7,318 bases of DNA from an uncultured Chloroflexota bacterium (GTDB taxonomy: Bacteria > Chloroflexota > Dehalococcoidia > UBA2979). The DNA lies in contig CADEHD010000104.1 in assembly GCA_902827055.1 (NCBI GenBank), positions 1 through 7,318 on the forward strand, read 5' to 3'. The first letter of the stretch is position 1; each line of letters begins with the position of its first letter. Shown in pieces: positions 1-5,602 of this stretch. The notes below the pieces were generated by a model. It had not been told where the DNA came from, did no database searches, and saw only the letters and a program-made list of their open reading frames with translations. Position numbers and translations under genes: made by a program.

Positions 1-135
1 CGAGGGCAGCACGTCGCCGCAGTCCTTCGCGCCGTCGGGTTCGGCAGCGTCCTCGATCACGGTCGCCGTCGCCACCGCCCCGCCCCCGAGCAGGGCGAGT
101 GCGGCGACTCCCGCGAGTACACGTCGTGGCTGCAT
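1..135 (-). CDS. Putative secreted protein, N-terminal fragment (cut by left window edge)
   Basis: The first 45 codons are visible and the rest lies beyond the left edge. The protein begins MQPRRVLAGVAALALL: a short basic n-region, then a hydrophobic h-region (residues 6-22), then an A-T-A (22-24) that fits a signal peptidase I site. The mature part begins acidic (residues 28-34, EDAAEPD) and has one Cys at 39. That Cys is too far in for a lipobox, so export by a Sec-type signal peptide is more likely than lipoprotein anchoring. The start is well supported: on the minus strand AAGGAGG lies 7 bases upstream of the ATG. The gene is divergent from the 214-621 gene across 78 bp. I do not recognise the family and the mature domain is not visible, so no function is assigned. 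Confidence 0.75.
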   Translation of the reverse strand, partial: MQPRRVLAGVAALALLGGGAVATATVIEDAAEPDGAKDCGDVLPS

Positions 136-142
136 GGGTGTG

Positions 143-149
143 CCTCCTT
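143..149 (-). promoter_or_regulatory. Ribosome binding site AAGGAGG of the secreted-protein gene
   Basis: A near-perfect anti-16S match (AAGGAGG read on the minus strand), 7 bases before the ATG at 135. It fixes the start of the partial minus-strand gene, for which little coding sequence is available. Confidence 0.75.
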
Positions 150-185
150 GCCGGGCCGCCTGGCTCATGCCATCGCTCGTGCGCG

Positions 186-191
186 TAGCAT
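186..191 (+). promoter_or_regulatory. Possible -10 element TAGCAT for the TM protein/DedA operon
   Basis: TAGCAT fits the TANNNT pattern of a housekeeping -10 box. It would place the transcript start near 198, giving a leader of about 16 bases before the ATG at 214. No convincing -35 hexamer is seen at 16-18 bases upstream. It lies in the 78-bp divergent gap between the two outward-facing genes, where at least one promoter is expected. Six-base matches are common, so this is weak. Confidence 0.25.
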
Positions 192-213
192 GCCGCAGGG
201 CCAGACTGTGAGC

Positions 214-621
214 ATGTCACGGTGGATGCTGGTATTGCGTCGATTCCGGGCTCGCCATTACGTCGTGCTCGCCGCGCTCGTGTTCTTCACCGTGTTCGCG
301 ACGATGCAGGCCGCGCGAGCGTTCGGCCACGCCCGCGGCTTCCGAGCGCCCCCCGACCAGCCCGTGTCCGAATGGATGACGATCGGCCACGTCTCGCGGG
401 CGTACCGAGTGCCTCCGAACGTCCTCGAGCGCGCGCTCGGTCTGCCCGAGGGCCAGCCGGATCGCCGGCCCCTCGGGGCGATCGCCCGCGACTCCGGTCG
501 CTCCTTCGCCGAGGTGCAGTCGGCCGTGACGGCCGCCATCGAGGCCCACCGCCCGCCGCGCACGCCGAGTTCGACCGCGGCGCCGACCCCGCCCCCGGAC
601 GCCCCCGGCCCGCCGCCGTGA
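214..621 (+). CDS. Membrane-anchored protein with tandem helical (HTH-like) domain, upstream partner of DedA
   Basis: A 135-residue protein starting MSRWMLVLRR. A basic N-terminus is followed by one membrane segment (about residues 16-34), then a soluble domain (about 49-112) and a Pro/Ala/Thr-rich tail ending in PGPPP. The positive N-terminus predicts an N-in anchor with the domain outside the membrane. The domain has two similar halves. The first (WMTIGHVSRAYRVPPNVLERALGLP) and the second (LGAIARDSGRSFAEVQSAV) each show a helix-turn-helix rhythm of 'T/L-x-x-I/V-A/S-x-x-x-x-V/S-P/F-x-x-V'. From memory this resembles short C-terminal modules on some cytochrome-like and 4Fe-4S membrane proteins, but I cannot name a family. 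The ATG at 214 is preferred because it sits just before the basic/TM segment; an in-frame TTG at 148 and GTG at 208 are alternatives. Its stop overlaps the DedA start, so the two are translationally coupled. Confidence 0.72.
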   Translation: MSRWMLVLRRFRARHYVVLAALVFFTVFATMQAARAFGHARGFRAPPDQPVSEWMTIGHVSRAYRVPPNVLERALGLPEGQPDRRPLGAIARDSGRSFAEVQSAVTAAIEAHRPPRTPSSTAAPTPPPDAPGPPP

Positions 622-1235
622 GTGACGCCGTCCTCGAGCTCGTCTCCGCGTACGGTGCTCCTGCGCTCTTCCTCGCCCTGGTCGCCGGCTCCATGGGGAT
701 TCCGCTCCCGGGCACGCTCCTCCTCCTCGGTGCGGGTTCCCTCGTGTCCAGCGAGGACCTCGACCTCTGGGAGGTGCTGATCTTCGGCACGGCCGGAGCG
801 ACGATCGGCGACCAGGTCGGGTACTTCCTCGGGCGGCTGGGTGGCGCCCGCGTCATGGCCTGGCTCACGCAGCTCACCCATGGCGAGAACCGCGTGGGCC
901 GGGCACAGGGAGCGGTCGAGCGCTGGGGCGCGGGAGCTGTCTTCATCACGCGATGGCTGATCGGGCCGCTAGGCCCGTGGGTGAATCTCAGCGCGGGCAG
1001 CCTCGCCTACCCGTGGCCGCGGTTCCTGTTCTGGGGCGTCCTGGGCGAGGCCGTGTGGGTGGTCCTGTACGTCTCCCTCGGGCGCCTGTTCGCGGACCGT
1101 GTGCAGGTCCTCGCGGACCTCGTCGGGAGCATCGGCTGGGCGCTGGCGAGCCTGGCGATCGCCGGCGGCCTCGGCTGGCTGCTGGTGCACTACATCCGCG
1201 AGTTACTCCACGACCGCAACACGGCGCACGCCTGA
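618..1235 (+). CDS. DedA-family (VTT / SNARE-associated domain) integral membrane protein
   Basis: A 205-residue polytopic protein, the usual DedA length. DedA proteins are inner-membrane transporters or scramblases linked to undecaprenyl phosphate recycling and phospholipid flipping. Visible hallmarks are the re-entrant loop motif GIPLPG (27-32), GDQVGYFLGR (64-73), the Arg-containing segment FITRWLIGPLGPW (109-121) with NLSAG after it, and a hydrophobic C-terminal helix (about 172-193) followed by a basic tail. The GTG start at 618 overlaps the TGA of the upstream gene (GTGA), which decides the start: the open frame runs much further upstream but is then the shadow of the preceding gene. 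Two usual charged positions look altered: the acid after PG is Thr33, and the second Arg six residues after Arg112 is Leu118. Substrate is unknown; family membership is firm. Confidence 0.88.
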   Translation: MSDAVLELVSAYGAPALFLALVAGSMGIPLPGTLLLLGAGSLVSSEDLDLWEVLIFGTAGATIGDQVGYFLGRLGGARVMAWLTQLTHGENRVGRAQGAVERWGAGAVFITRWLIGPLGPWVNLSAGSLAYPWPRFLFWGVLGEAVWVVLYVSLGRLFADRVQVLADLVGSIGWALASLAIAGGLGWLLVHYIRELLHDRNTAHA

Positions 1236-1240
1236 GCAGC

Positions 1241-1260
1241 GCCTCGCAGAGTCGCGAGGC
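1241..1260 (+). terminator. Perfect 7-bp hairpin after DedA, probable U-less terminator
   Basis: GCCTCGC (1241-1247) and GCGAGGC (1254-1260) pair perfectly around a 6-base loop, starting 5 bases after the DedA stop. No T-run follows. Its position right after the stop and before a new start argues for 3'-end formation or mRNA protection. Similar hairpins follow the next two plus-strand genes. Confidence 0.5.
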
Positions 1261-1268
1261 ACGCGCGA

Positions 1269-1274
1269 TACGAT
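1269..1274 (+). promoter_or_regulatory. Possible -10 element TACGAT upstream of the ACT-GlnE gene
   Basis: TACGAT matches TANNNT and lies after the DedA hairpin. It would place a transcript start near 1281 and a leader of about 30 bases before the GTG at 1311. No recognisable -35 box is at the right distance. This is weak evidence from a short motif in the expected place. Confidence 0.25.
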
Positions 1275-1310
1275 GTCGGAGTCGACTGTCGGCACGGACG
1301 GGATAGCGAT

Positions 1311-3470
1311 GTGCCGCCGCTCACCCTCGATGACCTGCCGCCCGAGCTGCTTCAGCGCCACGAGCGGTTCGCGACCACGGCGCAGGACGACCTCGCCCTC
1401 CTCGAGCAGGTCCAATCGCTCACGGATGTCGCGACGCGGGTGCGATCGGTCGGCGGTGGTGCGCACGCGCTGACGATCGCGGCCGCGGACCAGCTCGGCG
1501 CGCTGGCCGTCCTCGCGGGCAACTTCGCGGCGCACGGCCTCGACATCCGCGAGGCGGACCTCTTCACGGTGGTCGCGAGCGCAGACCCGCTCCCAGCGGC
1601 GCCGCGACGCGCGCCCCCACGGCGCAGACCGACCGCGCCGACCCGCCCGCGGCGCCTGCTGCTCGACCACTTCCTGGTGCAGCCCCTCGCGACGCTGGAG
1701 CCGCAGCACTGGGCCGCGTTCGAGGCGGGCGTGCGCGAGACGCTGGCGCTGGTCGCGGGCGGCGCCCTCGAGGCGGCCATGGAGCGGGTCATCGATGGCG
1801 TGGCGCTGCGCGCGCGGGTCACCTCGGGCAGCGAACCGCTCTACCCGGTGGCGATCGAGCTCACGCCCGAGGCCGACACGACACGCCTCGAGATCCAGTC
1901 CGTCGACTCCGCCGGCTTCCTGTTCGAGTTCGCGGCCGCCCTCGGAGCCCTCCGCGCCAACGTGGTGCGCGCCGAGATCCGCACGGTGGACCACGAGACC
2001 CGCGACACGTTCTGGTTGACGGAGGCCGATGGTCGCCCGGTGACGGCGCCCCATCGCCTCGAGGAGCTGCGCGTCGCAACCACGCTCATCAAGCACTTCA
2101 CCCACGTGCTGCATCGTGCCGCCGAGCCAGCGCAGGCGCTCCACCAGTTCGGGGCCCTGGTGCGCTCGCTTGCCGCCCGACCCCAGGGCGTGATCGCGCT
2201 CGGCGACCTGTCCGCGCCTGAGGTCCTAGAGACGCTGGCCGACCTCCTGGGGGTCAGCCGCTTCCTCTGGGAGGACTTCCTCCGGATGCAGCACGCGAAC
2301 CTGTTCCCCGTCCTCGCCAGCGCCGGCTCGCTCGCCTACCGCACGCCCCGCGACCAGCTCCTGGCCGAGTCGTTGGCCGCGGTGCAACCGCAGGCGGACG
2401 ACGCCCCGGAGTCCCCACGCCGCCGCCTGAACGACCTCAAGGACCGCGAGATGTTCCGCACCGACCTGCGCCACATCACGGGGCGGATCGGGTTCCTCGA
2501 GTTCTCACGGGAGCTCTCGGACGTCGCCGAGGTGACGGTGCGCAGCGCTGCCACCCTCGTGCACGCCGAGCTGCAGGCGGCGCACGGCGAGCCTCGACTG
2601 GCGGATGGCGGTGCCTGCGGCTGGGCGATCTGCGCGCTCGGCAAGTTCGGCGGGCGCGAGTTGGGTTACGCCTCCGACATCGAGCTGCTCTTCCTCTACG
2701 AAGACGACGGCCTAACCGACGGCCCCCGTCCCATCTCCAACCACGAGTACTACGAGGCGTTCGTGCGCGGTGTCCGCGATGCGATCACTGCGCGCCAGGA
2801 GGGCATCTTCGAGCTCGACCTCCGCCTCCGCCCCTACGGCGCCAAGGGCGCCCTGGCCACCTCGCTGCGCGGGTTCGCCGAGTACTACCGCGAGCATGGG
2901 CCCGCCGAGCAGTTCGAGCGCATGGCGCTGGTGCGCCTCCGTCCGTTCGCCGGCTCAGATCACGTGCGAGTTGAGGCGGTGCGGCGACGCGACGCCTGGG
3001 TCTACTCGGGCGCGCGGCTGAACATCGACGAGGTGCTGCACCTCCGGCACCGCCAGGCCACCGAGCTGACGCGCACGGGCACGGTCAACGCGAAGTACAG
3101 CCCGGGAGCGGTCGTGGACCTCGAGTACTTCGTGCAGGCGCTCCAGATCGAGCACGGCGCCAGCCACGCCGACGTGCGCGCGCCGGGCACCCTGGAGGGC
3201 GCCGAGCTGCTGATCCGTGCCGGCCTGCTGCCGCCGCTCCTCGGTGGGAAGCTCCAGGACGCCTACGGGTTCATGCGCCGCCTGATCGATGGCCTGCGCG
3301 TGGTCCGCGGCAACGCGAAGGACCTCGCCATCCCCGAGCCCGGCACCCGCGCGTTCGCCTACCTCGCGCGCCGCTTGCACTTCCTGGAACCGGCCGACCT
3401 CGATCGCGCGATCCGCGTGCGCATGGACTTCGGCCGCTCGCTCTGGACGCACTTCGAGGACTACCGCTGA
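1311..3470 (+). CDS. ACT-ACT-GlnE: single-module GlnE-like nucleotidyltransferase with N-terminal ACT domains
   Basis: A 719-residue protein related to glutamine synthetase adenylyltransferase and PII uridylyltransferase. Domains in order: an ACT-like unit (about 51-90; LTIAAADQLGALAVLAG, then GLDIREADLFTV); an Arg/Pro-rich linker (about 95-115); a helical segment; a second ACT-like unit (about 190-245; SVDSAGFLFEFAAALGAL, TFWLTEADGRPVT); the GlnE-type start near 310-335 (LLGVSRFLWEDFL); the GlnE helix around 378-405 (DREMFRTDL, RELSDVAE); and the nucleotidyltransferase core, GKFGGRELGYASDIELLFLY (444-463). After the core come the third catalytic acid in ELDLRLRP (D503), ERMALVRLRPFAG (536-548) and the helical C-terminal domain with DLEYFVQALQ (603-612). 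Canonical GlnE has two such catalytic halves in about 950 residues; this has one, with ACT domains instead of the second. The core Asp-x-Asp reads Asp456-Ile-Glu458. It probably transfers AMP or UMP to a partner under amino-acid control; target unknown. The GTG start lies 7 bases after a weak GGGA; an ATG at 1309 is in another frame. Confidence 0.85.
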   Translation: MPPLTLDDLPPELLQRHERFATTAQDDLALLEQVQSLTDVATRVRSVGGGAHALTIAAADQLGALAVLAGNFAAHGLDIREADLFTVVASADPLPAAPRRAPPRRRPTAPTRPRRLLLDHFLVQPLATLEPQHWAAFEAGVRETLALVAGGALEAAMERVIDGVALRARVTSGSEPLYPVAIELTPEADTTRLEIQSVDSAGFLFEFAAALGALRANVVRAEIRTVDHETRDTFWLTEADGRPVTAPHRLEELRVATTLIKHFTHVLHRAAEPAQALHQFGALVRSLAARPQGVIALGDLSAPEVLETLADLLGVSRFLWEDFLRMQHANLFPVLASAGSLAYRTPRDQLLAESLAAVQPQADDAPESPRRRLNDLKDREMFRTDLRHITGRIGFLEFSRELSDVAEVTVRSAATLVHAELQAAHGEPRLADGGACGWAICALGKFGGRELGYASDIELLFLYEDDGLTDGPRPISNHEYYEAFVRGVRDAITARQEGIFELDLRLRPYGAKGALATSLRGFAEYYREHGPAEQFERMALVRLRPFAGSDHVRVEAVRRRDAWVYSGARLNIDEVLHLRHRQATELTRTGTVNAKYSPGAVVDLEYFVQALQIEHGASHADVRAPGTLEGAELLIRAGLLPPLLGGKLQDAYGFMRRLIDGLRVVRGNAKDLAIPEPGTRAFAYLARRLHFLEPADLDRAIRVRMDFGRSLWTHFEDYR

Positions 3471-3534
3471 CAGCGACCCACCCAAGTGGCGTGGGCTTCG
3501 GCGGTGGTGCCAACTGCCCTTCCGTGGGCCGCCT

Positions 3535-3553
3535 CCCGAGTCGCATACTCGGG
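3535..3553 (+). terminator. Perfect 7-bp hairpin after the ACT-GlnE gene
   Basis: CCCGAGT (3535-3541) and ACTCGGG (3547-3553) pair perfectly around a 5-base loop (CGCAT), 65 bases after the stop. No T-run follows directly. With the GC stem at 3563-3584 it is the most structured part of the 128-bp gap before the SDR gene. It is best read as an RNA 3'-end element, though a protein-binding palindrome is possible. Confidence 0.45.
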
Positions 3554-3562
3554 CCACACGAT

Positions 3563-3584
3563 GCGCGGCACGTCGCGCGCTTTT
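3563..3584 (+). terminator. GC stem followed by TTTT, possible intrinsic terminator
   Basis: GCGCG (3563-3567) can pair with CGCGC (3576-3580) around an 8-base loop and is followed at once by TTTT (3581-3584). It lies directly upstream of the SDR ribosome binding site, so it could end read-through from the ACT-GlnE gene or act in the SDR leader. The stem is short and alternating GC pairs arise easily in such sequence. Confidence 0.3.
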
Positions 3585-3585
3585 C

Positions 3586-3592
3586 GAGGGAG
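3586..3592 (+). promoter_or_regulatory. Ribosome binding site GAGGGAG of the SDR gene
   Basis: GAGGGAG sits 6 bases before the ATG at 3599 and decides the start. The frame is open upstream to a GTG at 3491, but that stretch covers the hairpins and has no SDR-like sequence. Confidence 0.65.
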
Positions 3593-3598
3593 TGGCGC

Positions 3599-4405
3599 AT
3601 GTGGGGACCGTTCGACCTTGATGGGCACGCCGCCGTGGTCACGGGCGCCGCGCGCGGCATCGGGTTCGCGACCGCGAAGCGCCTCGCCGAGGCCGGCTCG
3701 CACGTCCTCCTCGTGGACCGCGACGGGGCGCTGGTGGCCCAGCGAGCGTCCGAGATTGTCGCGTCCGGCGTTCGAGGCAGCGCGGTCGGCCACGCGGCCG
3801 ACCTCGCGGACATCGATGCCGCGCGCGGGACGATCGAGGCCTGCGTGGCCGCCTTCGGCCGCTGCACGCTCCTGGTGAACAACGCCGGCATCTTCCCGGC
3901 GGCCAGCTCCCTTTCGATGACTCCGGAGTTCTTTGACCGGGTGCTGACGCTCAACCTGCGCGGCGCGGTCTTCGCGGCGCAGGCGGCAGCGGCGCGCATG
4001 GTGGCAGCGGGCGACCGCGGGAGCATCGTGAACATCGCCTCGGTCGACGCTCTCCGCCCCGCGATGGTGGGCCTCGCGGCCTACGACGCCTCCAAGGCGG
4101 GCATGGTCGCGGTCACGAAGTCGATGGCGCTCGAGCTCGCGCCGCACGGCATTCGGGTGAACGCCATCGCGCCGGGCGGCGTCGACACCGAGGGTGCGCG
4201 TGCGTTTCAGTCAGAGCTTGCAGCCGCACCGCCCTCGGCTCCTGCCCCGGCGGCGACCGGCGCCGCGGCGGCATCGCCGATCCCGATGGGGCGCATGGCG
4301 GAGCCGGACGAGATCGCCCTCGCGGTGGTCTACCTCGCCTCGTCGGCCGCGAGTTACGTCACTGGCGCGACCCTCGTCGTCGACGGCGGCATGCTGCTGA
4401 CGTAG
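3599..4405 (+). CDS. Short-chain dehydrogenase/reductase (classical SDR, FabG-like)
   Basis: A 268-residue classical SDR, a cytoplasmic NAD(P)-dependent oxidoreductase of the usual length. Visible motifs: TGAARGIG (15-22) for cofactor binding; Asp40 at the end of beta-2 (LLVDRD), which favours NAD(H) over NADP(H); Asp68 before the adenine pocket; NNAG (94-97); Asn119; catalytic Ser148 (NIAS), Tyr162 and Lys166 (YDASK); PGGVDT (192-197); and the C-terminal VTGATLVVDGGM (254-265). The tetrad Asn-Ser-Tyr-Lys is complete, so it should be active. The substrate-binding loop after PGGVDT holds an Ala/Pro-rich low-complexity insert (about 208-227), which is unusual and makes the substrate unpredictable. 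It stands alone, preceded by hairpins and facing a convergent operon, so neighbours give no pathway clue. Annotation as FabG itself would be over-reading; many SDRs of this type have other substrates. Confidence 0.92.
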   Translation: MWGPFDLDGHAAVVTGAARGIGFATAKRLAEAGSHVLLVDRDGALVAQRASEIVASGVRGSAVGHAADLADIDAARGTIEACVAAFGRCTLLVNNAGIFPAASSLSMTPEFFDRVLTLNLRGAVFAAQAAAARMVAAGDRGSIVNIASVDALRPAMVGLAAYDASKAGMVAVTKSMALELAPHGIRVNAIAPGGVDTEGARAFQSELAAAPPSAPAPAATGAAAASPIPMGRMAEPDEIALAVVYLASSAASYVTGATLVVDGGMLLT

Positions 4406-4418
4406 CCCCCGAGACGCC

Positions 4419-4440
4419 GAGCGTCCGGAGTCCGACGCTC
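4419..4440. terminator. Shared hairpin between convergent genes, probable bidirectional terminator
   Basis: GAGCGTC (4419-4425) and GACGCTC (4434-4440) pair perfectly around an 8-base loop. The hairpin fills the 36-bp gap between the SDR stop (4403-4405) and the stop of the minus-strand gene (4442-4444). It could form in transcripts from either strand. No T-run is present on either side. Confidence 0.6.
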
Positions 4441-4441
4441 G

Positions 4442-4696
4442 TCAGCGCTGGGCGCGCCGGCGCAGCAGCGTCGCGACCGTGTACAGCGCGGACACGAGGA
4501 AGTAGCCCGGCACGAGGATCGTCGCGGCCACGAAGAACACGGGCTCGTCCCAGCCGGGCTCGAACAACCCTCGAAGCAGGCCGTAAACGACGTTGTGCGC
4601 GACGACGGCCAGCACCCACACGAGGGCCACCAGCCCGACTCTCCGAGGCGTCAGCCACAGGTAGCGATGCCACGCGGACTCCGGGGCGGCGGTCAT
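4442..4696 (-). CDS. Small two-TM membrane protein of unknown function, last gene of the ABC exporter operon
   Basis: An 84-residue protein starting MTAAPESAWHRYLWL. It has two hydrophobic segments, about 20-42 (VGLVALVWVLAVVAHNVVYG) and 51-77 (PVFFVAATILVPGYFLVSAL), separated by a short acidic loop (FEPGWDE) and ending in a basic tail RRRAQR. The positive-inside rule puts both ends in the cytoplasm. The ATG at 4696 is preferred because GAGG lies 5 bases upstream; a GTG at 4702 is the alternative. It follows the permease stop by 57 bases on the same strand, so co-transcription is likely but not proven, since a small hairpin lies in the gap. I recall no named family. It might assist the exporter or be an independent small membrane protein. 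Confidence 0.65.
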   Translation of the reverse strand: MTAAPESAWHRYLWLTPRRVGLVALVWVLAVVAHNVVYGLLRGLFEPGWDEPVFFVAATILVPGYFLVSALYTVATLLRRRAQR

Positions 4697-4736
4697 ACGC
4701 ACCTCACCCTCGGATCCTGCGCGCGGTGTGCCGAGT

Positions 4737-4752
4737 CCAACAGCGGCGTTGG
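4737..4752 (-). other. Small inverted repeat just downstream of the permease gene
   Basis: CCAAC (4737-4741) and GTTGG (4748-4752) form a 5-bp stem with a 6-base loop, ending 1 base beyond the permease stop codon. It could weakly attenuate or protect the mRNA end between permease and the small TM gene. It is short enough to be chance. Confidence 0.25.
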
Positions 4753-4753
4753 C

Positions 4754-5602
4754 CTACTTCGCGAGGGACTTCTCGTACGCGCGTACGCCGACTGGCGCGC
4801 AGATCCCGACGATCGCGACGATCCACAGCGCCGTGTACAGGATCGGATGAGCGATCGACCACGGGTCACCCACGGCGATCGGGGTGTTCGGGTTGCCGAA
4901 CAGGATGCGCAGCGCGTCGGCGAGGGTCGTGACGGGGTTCCATTCCGCGGCGACGCGCAGCGGGCCCGGCATGGTGCTCGTCGGGACGAACGTGCTCGCC
5001 ATGAAGGTGATCGGGAACAGCAGCGAGAACGCGATGCCCGTCACGCCCTCGGGCGTGGCGATCACGCTCCCGAGGAGGATCCCGACCCAGATCATCGCGA
5101 ACGCGAACGACGTGAGCAGCACGTACCCCGCGATGGCCTCCGGCAGGCTTGACTCGATACGCCAGCCAATCAGCAGGCCGCAGAGCGACATCAGGGTGAT
5201 CGGCAGGAGCGCCTTCAGGAGGCTGGTGAGCGCGTGCCCCCCGAGCAGCGCACCCCGCGCGATGGGCAGCGACCGGAACCGATCGATCGCCCGGTTCTTG
5301 CGGTCCGACGCCAGCGACAACGCGACCCCGAACGCGGTGAACACCACGGTCTGCGCGAAGATGCCGCCCATCAGGAACTGGCGGTACTCGCCGCCACCGG
5401 GCACATCGATGGCGCCACCGAACACGTAGGCGAACAGCAGGACGAACATCACCGGCTGGATGGTGGCGTCACTCAGCTGCTCGGGCTGCCGCCGCATGTG
5501 GAGCAGCCCGCGCCGCGCGATCACCCAGGTGTCGTGGAGGAAGCCCCGGCTCGGGTACAGCTCGTGGTCTGCGGACGTGGGCGCGATGGGGGTCGCGGTC
5601 AT
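4754..5602 (-). CDS. ABC-2 type exporter permease (DrrB-like)
   Basis: A 282-residue ABC-2 (DrrB/daunorubicin-resistance-type) membrane subunit, which forms the pore of a half-type drug or lipid exporter with the ATPase encoded just upstream. After a cytoplasmic N-terminus with an amphipathic stretch (DTWVIARRGLLHMRRQP, 24-40) it shows six hydrophobic segments: about 48-66, 78-98, 125-147, 157-180, 185-206 and 252-273. Family signatures are the 'RFRSLPIAR' coupling segment (108-116) and 'WNPVTTLADALRIL' (221-234) before the last helix. The length is normal and the frame intact. The start is fixed by AGGAGG 4 bases upstream and by an ATGA overlap with the ATPase stop, which indicates translational coupling and equal expression. 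The substrate cannot be read from sequence; these pairs export hydrophobic antibiotics, glycolipids or other amphipathic molecules. Confidence 0.92.
   Translation of the reverse strand: MTATPIAPTSADHELYPSRGFLHDTWVIARRGLLHMRRQPEQLSDATIQPVMFVLLFAYVFGGAIDVPGGGEYRQFLMGGIFAQTVVFTAFGVALSLASDRKNRAIDRFRSLPIARGALLGGHALTSLLKALLPITLMSLCGLLIGWRIESSLPEAIAGYVLLTSFAFAMIWVGILLGSVIATPEGVTGIAFSLLFPITFMASTFVPTSTMPGPLRVAAEWNPVTTLADALRILFGNPNTPIAVGDPWSIAHPILYTALWIVAIVGICAPVGVRAYEKSLAK

Noticed and set aside
166..192. CATGC...GCATG inverted repeat in the divergent gap at 136-213
   Set aside because: A 5-bp arm with a 17-base spacer is too weak to call an operator without conservation or binding data.
1309..1473. 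ATG at 1309 as an alternative start near the ACT-GlnE gene
   Set aside because: It is in a different frame from the 719-residue protein and leads only to an Arg/Ser-rich frame ending at 1473.
1203..2144. Long open frame (313 codons) on the minus strand inside DedA/ACT-GlnE
   Set aside because: It is antisense to the ACT-GlnE gene, is rich in Arg/Glu/Gly without domain pattern, and crosses the DedA stop and hairpin. It is a GC-rich shadow.
3491..3598. Extension of the SDR to an upstream GTG at 3491
   Set aside because: The added 36 residues are not SDR-like and would cover two hairpins, while the ATG at 3599 has a good ribosome binding site.
3271..4035. Long open frame (254 codons) on the minus strand inside ACT-GlnE/SDR
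   Set aside because: Antisense to two genes with complete motifs; composition is Arg/Ser/Ala/Pro-rich without recognisable fold.
1249..4434. GAGTC recurring in or near the three intergenic hairpins
   Set aside because: A 5-base word is expected many times by chance in 7.3 kb on two strands, and its position within the hairpins is not constant.
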